DNA of 64,000 nucleotides from Limnoglobus roseus (GTDB lineage: Bacteria; Planctomycetota; Planctomycetia; Gemmatales; Gemmataceae), in assembly GCF_008254045.1 (NCBI RefSeq), contig NZ_CP042425.1, positions 7,454,163-7,518,162 of the forward strand. The letters are read 5' to 3'. Below are positions 8,492 to 17,250 of the stretch, in pieces (position 1 is the first letter of the stretch; every line of letters begins with the position of its first letter). Made by a program: the position numbers and the translations under genes. The notes beneath the pieces were generated by a model. The model saw nothing but the letters and a program-made list of their open reading frames with translations, searched no databases and had not been told where the DNA came from.

Positions 8492-9961
8492 ATGCTCTCC
8501 CCGACCGGCCGCTTGATGCTTGACCGCCGCCACTTCCTCGCTCACGCCGGTAGCGGGCTCGGCGGGATCGCGCTGGCCGCATTGCTCGCGGAACAAAACC
8601 TCCTCGCCAACGATGCCCGACCGCTGCGCCCAGAGGTCAAGCCCGACGCGCCACTGCTGCCCCGCCAGCCGCACTTCCCGGCGAAGGCGAAACGTGTACT
8701 GACGATCTTTTGTTCCGGGGCAGTCAGCCACCTCGATTCGTTCGACTACAAGCCGGAACTCGTGAAGCGGGACGGCCAACCCCTGCCGGGTGGTGAGAAA
8801 CTCGTCACGTTCCAGGGGGCGAACGGCAACCTCGTGAAACCGATCTGGGCGTTCAAGCCCCGCGGCCAGAGCGGGAAGATGGTGTCCGATCTCTTCCCGA
8901 CGCTGGCGGACCTGGCGGACGAGATGTGCTTCATCCACTCGATGACGGCCAAGAGCAACACCCACGGCCCCGCCGAGAACCAGATGAGCACCGGCTTCAC
9001 TCTCGACGGATTCCCGAGCGCCGGGGCGTGGGTGAGTTACGCCCTCGGCAGCGAGTGCCGGGACCTGCCCGCGTTCGTCGCCATCCCCGACCCGCGGGGC
9101 GTGCCGCAAGTGGGGCCGAACAACTGGGGCAGCGCCTTCCTGCCGGCCGTCTTCCAGGGGACGGCGTTCACCGCCGACAAGCCGATCCCGAACCTCGCCC
9201 GGCCGGCCGGCATCGCAGCCGATGCCGACGCCGCCACGCGCGACTTCCTGAAGGTGCTCAACGACGAACACCTGCGAACCCGGCCCGGCGACTCGGAACT
9301 CGCCGCCCGGATCGCCAGCCACGAACTGGCCGCGAAGATGCAACTCCGCGCGTCCGAAGTGGCCGACTTGTCGAAGGAGCCGAAGACGGTCCACGAGGAG
9401 TACGGGACGAGGGACAAGAACAAGACGAAGGCCGGGTTCGCACGCAACTGCCTGCTCGCCCGGCGGCTCCTCGAACGCGACGTGCGGTTCGTGCAACTGT
9501 TCAACGGCTCATACGCGATGGGCGAAGGCGTCGGCAATTGGGATGGGCACCGCGAGTTGAAGAAGCAGTACGACGTCCACGCGCCGGTCTTCGATCAGCC
9601 GTGTGCCGCCCTGCTGAAAGACCTGAAGCGGTCGGGGTTATTGAAAGACACGCTCGTCGTGTGGGTGACAGAGTTCGGCCGGATGCCGACGTTCCAGAAG
9701 GGGGCGAGCGGCCGGGACCACAACCCGAAGGGGTTCACGGTCTGGCTGGTCGGGGCCGGCGTAAAGCGGGCGTTCAGCCACGGGGCGACCGACGAGTTCG
9801 GCCACCACGCCGTCGAGAACGTGGCCACGATCTACGACCTGCACGCGACGATCTTGCACCTCCTCGGCCTCGACCACGAGCGGCTGTCGTTCTACCACAA
9901 CGGCATCGAACGCCGCCTCACCGATGTGCACGGCAAAGTCATCTCGAACGTCCTCGCCTGA
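8492..9961 (+). CDS. DUF1501 protein with Tat-type signal
   Basis: The product is about 489 residues. The N-terminus carries a twin-arginine-like signal (DRRHFLAHAGSGLGGIALAA). The DUF1501 fold, related to the alkaline phosphatase/sulfatase superfamily, is recognisable from VLTIFCSGAVSHLDSFDYKP, HSMTAKSNTHGPAENQ, WVTEFGRMPTFQ and GRDHNPKGFT. The ATG at 8492 lies just after the stop of the DUF1549/1553 gene; an ATG at 8456 would overlap that gene and lengthen the N-terminus without adding signal-peptide character. It is co-transcribed with the upstream gene and presumably works with it in the periplasm. Its substrate is unknown. Confidence 0.92.
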   Translation: MLSPTGRLMLDRRHFLAHAGSGLGGIALAALLAEQNLLANDARPLRPEVKPDAPLLPRQPHFPAKAKRVLTIFCSGAVSHLDSFDYKPELVKRDGQPLPGGEKLVTFQGANGNLVKPIWAFKPRGQSGKMVSDLFPTLADLADEMCFIHSMTAKSNTHGPAENQMSTGFTLDGFPSAGAWVSYALGSECRDLPAFVAIPDPRGVPQVGPNNWGSAFLPAVFQGTAFTADKPIPNLARPAGIAADADAATRDFLKVLNDEHLRTRPGDSELAARIASHELAAKMQLRASEVADLSKEPKTVHEEYGTRDKNKTKAGFARNCLLARRLLERDVRFVQLFNGSYAMGEGVGNWDGHRELKKQYDVHAPVFDQPCAALLKDLKRSGLLKDTLVVWVTEFGRMPTFQKGASGRDHNPKGFTVWLVGAGVKRAFSHGATDEFGHHAVENVATIYDLHATILHLLGLDHERLSFYHNGIERRLTDVHGKVISNVLA

Positions 9962-9967
9962 CGTTGG

Positions 9968-12076
9968 CTAATTCGCCCGCGTGACCTCTACGAGGCTATC
10001 GAAGAACGTCCCGCCGCCGCCGAAATCGGTGACGGCGGTGCTCGTCAGCGCGTTGGAGTTCTGCCCGTCCGGCGTGTACCGGCTCCACCAGACGCCGTGC
10101 GTGACAACGACGCCGGGCTTGACGCTGTCACCGACGCTCGCCCGTGCACGGAATCGGCCACGGTCGTTGAAGATCGTCACGGCGTCTCCATTCTCGATCA
10201 GGCGGACCGCAGCGTCGTCGGGGTGAAGGTTCACGGTCGGCTCGGCGGCCTGACGCCGGAGGTGGTCGACTTCCACGAAGGTCGAATTCAGGAACGCCGC
10301 ATTCCGCGGCGTAATCATCTGGAGCGGGTACTTCGCCGCGAGTTGAGGCTGGGTTTGCGGTTCCTCGTGCGGCGGGATGTAGTGTGGCAAGGGGTCGCGG
10401 CCGGCCGCCTCTTCGTTCGGGTTAAAGAGATAGCACTTGCCGCTCGGCGTGCCGAAATTTCCTTGGGCGAACGGGGCCCAATCGGTCGGGAGGTTCAAAC
10501 GAACCGGCTGGCCCTCACGCAACTGGTCGAAGGTGATTCCCGCGAATCCGCCGGAGTCCGTCAGGGCTTGTCGGCAGAGGTCCTCGTCGGAGGCTTCGAA
10601 CAGTTCCCGCTCGAACCCCATCGCGGCGGCCAGGAGGCGGAAGATTTCCGTGTTCGGCTTTGCCTCTCCGGGCGGCGGGATCGCGGGCGGGTTGGCTTGC
10701 ACGTACAGGTGGCCGTAGCTGCCCATGATGTCCCAGTGTTCCAGCTGGCAGGTCGCGGGCAACACGATGTCGGCTTCACGGGCCGTGTCGGTCAGGAAGT
10801 GTTCCAGCACGACCGTGAACAAGTCGTCCCGCCGAAAACCGGACACGACCCGCGATTGATCGGGGCACACGGTGGCGGGGTTCGTGTTGTAGACGACGAG
10901 GGCCTTCACCGGCGGCCCCGGCAGTTCGCCGTGCAGGGCTTCCGCAAGCTGCACCATATTGACCACGCGAGTCTTCGCCGGGATCAGGTCGGGCCGTTCG
11001 AGGGCGAACACGTCAAACGGGTATTGCCGACTCGTACTCAGGAACGCCCCCGCACCGGGGTAGCGCCAGTCGCCGGTGACGGCCGGCAGACAGACGACGG
11101 TTCGCACGGCCATCCCCCCGCCGCCGTGCCGTTGAAGGCCGTAGTTCAATCGGATCAAGGCGGGGCCACCGAACAGTTGCCGCGAACAGGCGTACTCCTT
11201 CGCGAACTGCTCGATCTCGGCGACGGAGAGGCCCGTGATCCGGGAGACCGTTTCTGGCGTGTACTCGTTTTGCGCCCGCTGCCGCAGGGCATCGGCCCCC
11301 AGGCAGTATTGATCGAGGTAGTCCTGATCCTGCCAGCCTTCGCGGAAGATGATGTGCATGACGCCGAGGGCGAGGGCCGCGTCGGTACCGGGGCGGATCG
11401 GCAGCCACCAGTCGGACTTCTCGGCCGTCGGCGAACGGTACGGGTCGATGGTTACGATCTTCGCGCCCCGCTTGCGGGCCTCGTGTTGGATCGCCCAAAA
11501 GTGCGGGTTGGTGGCGACGGTGTTCGATGCCCAGTTGACGATGTACCGGCAGTTCACGGCCTGTTCGGGTTCGACCGCCGCCCGAATACCGACGCCGAGG
11601 GTGATACCGCACCCGACGGAGCCGGCCGTGGAACAGATGGTGCGATCTAACAGGGATGCTCCGAGGCGGTGGAAGAATCGCCGGTCCAGGCTCGACCCCT
11701 GAATCTTGCCCATCGTGCCGGCGTAACTGTACGGCAACACGGCCTGTGGCCCGAACTCGCCGATGACCTGCTTCAACCGCCCGGCAATCGTGTCAATGGC
11801 TTCGTCCCAGGCGATTCGCTCGAAACGGCCACTCCCCTTCGGCCCGACCCGCTTCAGAGGATGGAGCAATCGCTCGGGGTGGTACACCCGTTCGAGGTAA
11901 TGATTCACCTTGCGACAGAGGAAGCCCTGCGTGAACGGGTGGTCCGCATCGCCACGGAGTTTGACCGCCTTTTGTTGAACCGGATCGACCGTCACCACGA
12001 GACCGCACGCATCGGGGCAGTCGAGCGGACACACGGCCCGGACTTGCAAAAGTTCCTGTTGCATGGAAAACTTCAC
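9968..12076 (-). CDS. Molybdopterin-dependent oxidoreductase, iron-sulfur containing
   Basis: The product is about 702 residues of the DMSO reductase/formate dehydrogenase superfamily. The N-terminal 4Fe-4S motif has CPLDCPDAC plus a fourth Cys in FLCRK. The molybdopterin domain follows with SYAGTMGKIQG, then RTICSTAGSVGCG, where a Cys sits near the position of the metal ligand. NWASNTVATNPHFW and VYNTNPATVCP are typical cofactor-binding segments. The C-terminal molydop-binding domain includes MITPRNAAFLNSTF. No Tat signal is present, so it should be cytoplasmic. No electron-transfer subunit gene is adjacent, so substrate and partner are unknown. The start is either GTG 12076 or ATG 12064. 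It converges on the DUF1501 gene with only 6 nt between stops. Confidence 0.92.
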   Translation of the reverse strand: MKFSMQQELLQVRAVCPLDCPDACGLVVTVDPVQQKAVKLRGDADHPFTQGFLCRKVNHYLERVYHPERLLHPLKRVGPKGSGRFERIAWDEAIDTIAGRLKQVIGEFGPQAVLPYSYAGTMGKIQGSSLDRRFFHRLGASLLDRTICSTAGSVGCGITLGVGIRAAVEPEQAVNCRYIVNWASNTVATNPHFWAIQHEARKRGAKIVTIDPYRSPTAEKSDWWLPIRPGTDAALALGVMHIIFREGWQDQDYLDQYCLGADALRQRAQNEYTPETVSRITGLSVAEIEQFAKEYACSRQLFGGPALIRLNYGLQRHGGGGMAVRTVVCLPAVTGDWRYPGAGAFLSTSRQYPFDVFALERPDLIPAKTRVVNMVQLAEALHGELPGPPVKALVVYNTNPATVCPDQSRVVSGFRRDDLFTVVLEHFLTDTAREADIVLPATCQLEHWDIMGSYGHLYVQANPPAIPPPGEAKPNTEIFRLLAAAMGFERELFEASDEDLCRQALTDSGGFAGITFDQLREGQPVRLNLPTDWAPFAQGNFGTPSGKCYLFNPNEEAAGRDPLPHYIPPHEEPQTQPQLAAKYPLQMITPRNAAFLNSTFVEVDHLRRQAAEPTVNLHPDDAAVRLIENGDAVTIFNDRGRFRARASVGDSVKPGVVVTHGVWWSRYTPDGQNSNALTSTAVTDFGGGGTFFDSLVEVTRAN

Positions 12077-12206
12077 TCTCAGAAGGATTTTTGTCCATTC
12101 TCGGTACGGTCAGCACAGTTAATTGCCGTACAGTCGGAATAAAAGGAGTAAAAAATCACTTGTTGTTGCTTGCAGGTTGCTCTCGGCCAAGACAAGATTA
12201 TCTACA

Positions 12207-12223
12207 TTACAGGAAGTCTGTAA
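12207..12223. promoter_or_regulatory. Inverted repeat in a divergent intergenic region
   Basis: TTACAG, 5-nt spacer, CTGTAA: a perfect 6-bp inverted repeat in the AT-richer gap between the leftward oxidoreductase gene and the rightward kinase gene. Its position fits an operator for either gene. No T-run follows, so it is not a terminator. One site alone is weak evidence. Confidence 0.3.
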
Positions 12224-12272
12224 CGATCTTCTCTCTTGTCAGAGTACCTGACATCACACTGGGTTCGCGTGC

Positions 12273-13763
12273 ATGCCTGCCCCCGCGAGCGTAACGGATT
12301 ATCTCGACTGTATCCGCAAAAGCGGATTGGTGTCGGACGATCGTCTCAATTCCGAACTCGACCGCATGCGGATTGAGGGCGAATCCGCCCATTCGATTGA
12401 CGAAATGACGGCCATTTTGTTGCGGGCCGGCCTTCTCACGCGATTTCAGGCCAAGCAGCTCCGACTCGGCCGGTACAAGCGGTTCATGGTCGCGGGGAAG
12501 TACAAACTCCTCGAACTCATCGGCGTCGGCGGCATGGGGGCGGTGTACCTGTGCGAACACGTCTTCATGAAGCGCGTCGTTGCCGTGAAGGTGCTGCCCC
12601 TCGAAAAGCTCAGCGACCCCTCGAACCTCGAACGGTTCTATCGCGAGGCCCGCGCGGTTGCCGCGCTTGATCACCCGAACATCGTCCGCGCCCACGACAT
12701 CGACAAGTCCGACAACCTGCACTTCCTCGTCATGGAGTACGTCGACGGGGCGAGTATGCAGGAGATCGTCGCCCGGTTCGGCCAAATCGACCCGATTCGG
12801 ACAGCCCACTACGTCGCACAGTCGGCCATCGGGTTGCACCACGCGAACGAACTCGGCATGGTCCACCGCGACATCAAGCCGGGCAACGTGCTGCTGGATC
12901 GTAACGGTATCGTGAAGATCCTCGACATGGGGCTCGCCCGCTTCTTCAACGACAAGAACGACAACCTCACCGCCAAGTACGACGACAAGTGCGTCCTCGG
13001 CACGGCCGACTACCTCGCGCCGGAACAGGCTCTTTCCAACGTCGTGGACATCCGGGCGGACATCTACGCCCTCGGCGGGACGTTCTACTTCATGCTGACC
13101 GGGCACTCGCCGGTCCCGGACGGCACGATCGCGCAGAAGCTCGTCTTCCAGCAAACGCAGCACCCCAAGCCGGTCGCGGATTACCGTTCCGACGTGCCGC
13201 CGGAGTTGCTCGAAGTTTTGGAGAAGATGCTGCAGAAAGACCCGAACGACCGCTACCAGACACCGCTCGAAGTCGCCGAGGCTCTGGCCCCGTGGACGGA
13301 AGAACCGATCTCGCCGCCGCCGGACCACGAGATGCCGGACCTGTGCCCGGCCGTACTCAGCATGATGGGCCACGCGGACCGGGTTCGTTCGGCCATGAAG
13401 GCGAACCGTGCGAGTGCCGTTCACGCGAGTTACCGCGGCACGGCGGGCAGCAGTTCTTCCCGCTACTCGTCGACGTCGTCAAGCGGAGAGCACATTCGGT
13501 TCGACGAGCCCATCAGTCAGGACCAAGTTCCGACCGGCCGGTCCACTCACACAGCGACCTTACAAACACGCTCGTCGCGAATGTCGAAGGAAAGTGCGGA
13601 ACTCCTGCTTCACCCCGACTCCCCGCAGATGATTCAGGACTCGTCTCCCCGGATGGAATTGCCCGTAACTCCGGTGGGCAGCAAGCGTTGGCTCGTCGTC
13701 GCTCTCGGTGCGGGGTTGCTCGTGGCTGCAATTGCGGCGGCCGTTGTTTACGGACTCCGCTGA
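12273..13763 (+). CDS. Ser/Thr protein kinase with C-terminal transmembrane anchor
   Basis: The product is 496 residues. An N-terminal domain of about 70 residues (MPAPASVTDYLDCIRKSGLV to FQAKQLRLGRYKRF) is followed by a Hanks-type kinase at about 75-335: glycine loop IGVGGMGAVYL, ATP lysine in VAVKVLP, HRDIKPGN, and ILDMGLARF, where DFG is DMG as is common in planctomycete kinases. GTADYLAPEQ gives the APE motif. A Ser-rich linker leads to a terminal hydrophobic helix (LVVALGAGLLVAAIAAAVVY) and almost no outward domain. A second kinase with the same N-terminal domain and layout follows at 13942, so the pair arose by duplication. The N-terminal domain is probably a planctomycete accessory region of unknown role. 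Confidence 0.95.
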   Translation: MPAPASVTDYLDCIRKSGLVSDDRLNSELDRMRIEGESAHSIDEMTAILLRAGLLTRFQAKQLRLGRYKRFMVAGKYKLLELIGVGGMGAVYLCEHVFMKRVVAVKVLPLEKLSDPSNLERFYREARAVAALDHPNIVRAHDIDKSDNLHFLVMEYVDGASMQEIVARFGQIDPIRTAHYVAQSAIGLHHANELGMVHRDIKPGNVLLDRNGIVKILDMGLARFFNDKNDNLTAKYDDKCVLGTADYLAPEQALSNVVDIRADIYALGGTFYFMLTGHSPVPDGTIAQKLVFQQTQHPKPVADYRSDVPPELLEVLEKMLQKDPNDRYQTPLEVAEALAPWTEEPISPPPDHEMPDLCPAVLSMMGHADRVRSAMKANRASAVHASYRGTAGSSSSRYSSTSSSGEHIRFDEPISQDQVPTGRSTHTATLQTRSSRMSKESAELLLHPDSPQMIQDSSPRMELPVTPVGSKRWLVVALGAGLLVAAIAAAVVYGLR

Positions 13764-13941
13764 CATGGAACGGCGGCCGCTTTTGGGTGAGGAATATTCC
13801 ACTGATCCGAACAATTTCTCCCGGCCGTCACCCTTTACCATCGTCGTTGGCGTATCCGCTGAAGTATACTGATGCCACGTCTGCCGGTTCTCGCCCGGCC
13901 CATCATTTGTCAGTTGCTCGCTCGCCCCCGGAGTGTTGCTA

Positions 13942-16575
13942 ATGCCCGCACCGGCCACAGTTGATGAATTCCTGGAACTCATCCAGAAGAGTGGCGTTGT
14001 CGATGAGGCAAAGCTCACCACTTACCTCAATCGTCAAAAGGAAGTTGGCCCCCTCCCCACCGAGACGAACAAGTGCGCCGGTAAACTCGTCCGCGACGCG
14101 GTCCTGACCTACTTCCAAGCCGAACAACTCCTGCAAGGGAAGTGGAAGCGCTTCACCATCGGCAAGTACAAGGTGCTCGAAAAGCTCGGCGTCGGCGGGA
14201 TGGGACAGGTCTTCCTGTGCGAACACAAACTGATGCGCCGCCGGGTAGCGGTGAAGGTGCTGCCGGCGTCGAAGGGCCTGGACGACGCCTCGCGCGAGCG
14301 GTTCTACCTCGAAGCCCGCGCCGTCGCGGCCCTCGACCACCCGAACATCGTGCGGGCCTACGACATCGATCAGGACGAGGGGTTGCACTTCCTTGTCATG
14401 GAGTTCGTCGACGGCGTTAATCTGCAAGACATCGTGAAGCGGGGCGGCGGGCCGCTCGACCCGTACCGGGCGTGCCACTATATCTACGGCTCGGCGCTGG
14501 GCCTTCAGTACGCCAGCCAGATGGGGATCATCCACCGCGACATCAAGCCGGGCAACATCCTCGTCGACCGCACCGGCGTGGTCAAAATCCTCGACATGGG
14601 CCTCGCGCGGTTCTTCAACGACGAGGATGACTCGCTCACCAAGAAGTACGACGAGAACGTCCTCGGTACGGCCGACTACCTCGCCCCAGAGCAGGCCGTC
14701 GATAGCCACACGGTGACGATCCGGGCCGACCTGTATTCGCTCGGCGGAACCTTCTACTACCTGTTGACCGGCCTCCCGCCCTTCCCCGAAGGCTCGGTCG
14801 CCCAGAAGTTGCTCTGGCACCAGACCCGCGATCCCAAGCCGATCGCGCAGATCCGGCCCGAAGTCCCACCGGAGATCATCCGCGTCGTCGAAAAGCTGAT
14901 GATGAAAGACCCGGACGAGCGATACCAAACGCCCGCGGAGGTGATGGCGGCGCTGCAAGAATTCGTTCAATCGCCGATCTCGCCGCCGTCGGAAAAGGAA
15001 CTGCCAGCGCTGTCGCCGGCCGCGATGGGCGGGACCGCGAACGCGAACCGCCAAGTCACGAACGCGCCGCTCGCGGGGGGCGGCCCGCACGGGGTTTCGT
15101 CGTCATCGACCACCGAGTTCCGCTCGCCGTTCGCGAAGAGTTCGTCGGGCCCCGGGTCGTCGCGGGCCAAGGTCGTCAACACCCCCACCCCCAGTCGGCA
15201 AGAGACCGTGGTCGCAGAGGCACCGGTCGGCGTTTGGGACAGTTTGGCCGACGACACGTCGCCGCGCGAGGGGGCCGAGACGCAGCGGACGCCGAAGCAG
15301 AAGAGTGCGAAGAAGCTCCCCGTCTCCGCGCCCGAACCAGCGGCCCCCCTGCCGCTGCCCCCGCGCCGGAAGCAGTACCTCTGGGCCGGGATTGCCGCCG
15401 GTGTCGTGGCCTTCCTCGGAATTGGTTACGCCATCTACCGATCGGCGAGTGGCGACCCGGTGGTCCCGCAAAACACGCAGCTCGACTACCGACGGCTCTA
15501 CGTCACCCAGGGCAAGGGGCCGGAGAACGCGCCGACGTTCAAGTCGGTGTTCGAGGCCATGCTGGCGATCAACAAGCGGCCCGAATTCGACGAGGGCAAG
15601 CGGAAAGAGGGCGAAGGCCCGACGATCGTCATTCTGGACGAGAGCCACACGGAATCGCCCTTCACCCTCAATGCGTCGGGGAAGCTGAGAGACCTGACGA
15701 TCCAGGCCGACGATGTCAATAAGCCGGTCCGGTGGACCGCGAAGCCGGGGACGAACTCCAAGCGGTTGCTCGAAATCCGCAGTTCCCGCGGGCTGACGAT
15801 TCGCGGGATCGTTTTCGACGCCGAGAACGCCGTCGATTTCGGCCTCGTCGTCACGAACACGCAGTCGGCCGTGCGGGTCGAAGACGTGACCGTTCGCGGG
15901 GCCAAGAGGTCGGCCATCCGGTTCGAGAACGTGGCCGGTGAGGCGGGCAAACCCATCACTTTGAACCGCGTCCGGGTCCAGTTGTCCCCGGACGGCGACG
16001 GCGGGATTCAGTTCGCCGCGCCAGAAAAGAGCCTGGGGGCCGGCACGATTCTTAACAGCGGTATCACGATCACGAACGGCCGAATCGAAGGCCCGGGCAA
16101 CGCCGGGATCGTCTTCGACACCCCCGCCCGCGACGTCGAGATCAGCCGGACCCGCTTCTACAATCTCACGCACGGCGTGCTGGTCCGACAACCGTTCCCG
16201 GCCGACTCGCCGTTCCGCCTGACGGCGACGAACAACACGTTCCACACGATCCGCGACGGAGCCTTCTTCGCCACGCAAGACCTGCCGCCCGCGGGCACGG
16301 ACGTGAACTTCTCCCGCAACTACTTCGCCGACGTGAAAGGAGCCGGGATTGCGAACGTCCCGAACGCCGGGGCGTTACCGAAATTCAAGGCCGATGACAA
16401 CGTCCGTGACAAGAACTCGGGCGAAGGCAATCTTCCGGCCAAGCCGGCGGTCGCCGACAACGTCACCCTCGCCTCTGCCCCGGACGACAACACCTCATTC
16501 TTGCGGTATCCCAAGTCGTCGCCGCTCGCCTCGTGGGGGGCGAACAAGGTCGCCGTCGGGGTTCCGCCCGAGTAG
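13942..16575 (+). CDS. Ser/Thr protein kinase with extracytoplasmic parallel beta-helix domain
   Basis: The product is 877 residues. It has the same N-terminal accessory domain as its upstream neighbour, then a kinase domain at about 70-325 (LGVGGMGQVFL, VAVKVLP, HRDIKPGN, ILDMGLARF with DMG replacing DFG, GTADYLAPEQ). A Ser/Pro/Ala-rich linker leads to one transmembrane helix near residue 485 (YLWAGIAAGVVAFLGIGYAI). The last 360 residues look like a right-handed parallel beta-helix of the pectate-lyase-like type, with repeated RGLTIRGIVFDAEN, VRVEDVTVRGAKRS and ISRTRFYNLTHGVLV strands. The ATG at 13942 is preferred over GTG 13933 because GGAG lies 8 nt upstream and the paralogue starts with the same MPAPA. 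The layout suggests a receptor kinase that senses a carbohydrate or wall component; the ligand is unknown. Confidence 0.94.
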   Translation: MPAPATVDEFLELIQKSGVVDEAKLTTYLNRQKEVGPLPTETNKCAGKLVRDAVLTYFQAEQLLQGKWKRFTIGKYKVLEKLGVGGMGQVFLCEHKLMRRRVAVKVLPASKGLDDASRERFYLEARAVAALDHPNIVRAYDIDQDEGLHFLVMEFVDGVNLQDIVKRGGGPLDPYRACHYIYGSALGLQYASQMGIIHRDIKPGNILVDRTGVVKILDMGLARFFNDEDDSLTKKYDENVLGTADYLAPEQAVDSHTVTIRADLYSLGGTFYYLLTGLPPFPEGSVAQKLLWHQTRDPKPIAQIRPEVPPEIIRVVEKLMMKDPDERYQTPAEVMAALQEFVQSPISPPSEKELPALSPAAMGGTANANRQVTNAPLAGGGPHGVSSSSTTEFRSPFAKSSSGPGSSRAKVVNTPTPSRQETVVAEAPVGVWDSLADDTSPREGAETQRTPKQKSAKKLPVSAPEPAAPLPLPPRRKQYLWAGIAAGVVAFLGIGYAIYRSASGDPVVPQNTQLDYRRLYVTQGKGPENAPTFKSVFEAMLAINKRPEFDEGKRKEGEGPTIVILDESHTESPFTLNASGKLRDLTIQADDVNKPVRWTAKPGTNSKRLLEIRSSRGLTIRGIVFDAENAVDFGLVVTNTQSAVRVEDVTVRGAKRSAIRFENVAGEAGKPITLNRVRVQLSPDGDGGIQFAAPEKSLGAGTILNSGITITNGRIEGPGNAGIVFDTPARDVEISRTRFYNLTHGVLVRQPFPADSPFRLTATNNTFHTIRDGAFFATQDLPPAGTDVNFSRNYFADVKGAGIANVPNAGALPKFKADDNVRDKNSGEGNLPAKPAVADNVTLASAPDDNTSFLRYPKSSPLASWGANKVAVGVPPE

Positions 16576-17250
16576 TCACCGCAGTTTGCTATGGCCCGCG
16601 ACGGTCAGGGCGAACCCGAGGTTGGCCGTGCCGACCTCGGCCGTCACCTTCCGGCGCACGTTCAGGGTCCACACGCCCGCCCCGCGGTCGGTCAGTTTCG
16701 GCCCGTCCCCCTTCTCCGAATTCGGGTAGAGCAGCATTACGCCGGGGTGTTCCCCGCCGGCGGACGCGAAGCTGAGCTTGTACAGTGCCTTCGGCTCCAT
16801 CTCGTCGGTCTTCGTGTCCTTGTCCGCCGGGCAAAGGAGGGCGAATTCCGCGTAGGGGGCCGTATCCTTATGGTCGCCGTTCTCGGGCTGGAAGGCGAGG
16901 CGGAGGGTGTAGACGCCGGCCGCGATCTCCTGCTTGCGGTAGTCGATGAAGGCGGTCGGGAAGCGGACGGCCGCGACGATGCTCGTCTCGACGAGTTCGC
17001 GGTACGTGAGGCCGTTCTTGACCTGGTCGGGCGTGCCCTTCCCCGGGATTTCGGTGCGGAACCAAATCTCGGCGACCGTGCCGCCGGCCGCGTCCTTCAC
17101 CACCTCGCACTCCTTGGCGAACAGTTCTCGCACGGCATCGTTCAACTCTTTCGGCGGTTCGGTTTGTTCGTGCTTCACGGTGTACTTGTCGGCCGCCGGC
17201 ATCGCTGCGGTCGCAAAACCGCACCAAACGAGTGCGAGGACGATCTTCAT
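16576..17250 (-). CDS. Secreted protein of unknown function
   Basis: The product is 224 residues with a clear signal peptide (MKIVLALVWCGFATAAMPAAD). The mature part is acidic, with KECEVVKDAAGGTVAEIWFRTEIPG cut into beta-strand-like segments, AGVYTLRLAFQPENGD and a C-terminal GVWTLNVRRKVTAEVGTANL. I do not recognise a family; the strand pattern suggests a beta-sandwich. It is the last gene of a leftward operon: its ATG overlaps the TGA of the upstream TIGR02996/LRR gene (ATGA at 17247-17250), so translation is coupled. Its stop directly abuts that of the convergent kinase gene. Confidence 0.8.
   Translation of the reverse strand: MKIVLALVWCGFATAAMPAADKYTVKHEQTEPPKELNDAVRELFAKECEVVKDAAGGTVAEIWFRTEIPGKGTPDQVKNGLTYRELVETSIVAAVRFPTAFIDYRKQEIAAGVYTLRLAFQPENGDHKDTAPYAEFALLCPADKDTKTDEMEPKALYKLSFASAGGEHPGVMLLYPNSEKGDGPKLTDRGAGVWTLNVRRKVTAEVGTANLGFALTVAGHSKLR

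Noticed and set aside
12207..13424. 405-codon leftward open frame opposite the first kinase
   Set aside because: Val/Asp/His-rich antisense of the kinase; no family resemblance.
15103..16278. 391-codon leftward open frame opposite the beta-helix domain
   Set aside because: Antisense of a repetitive beta-helix; no start signal and no motif.
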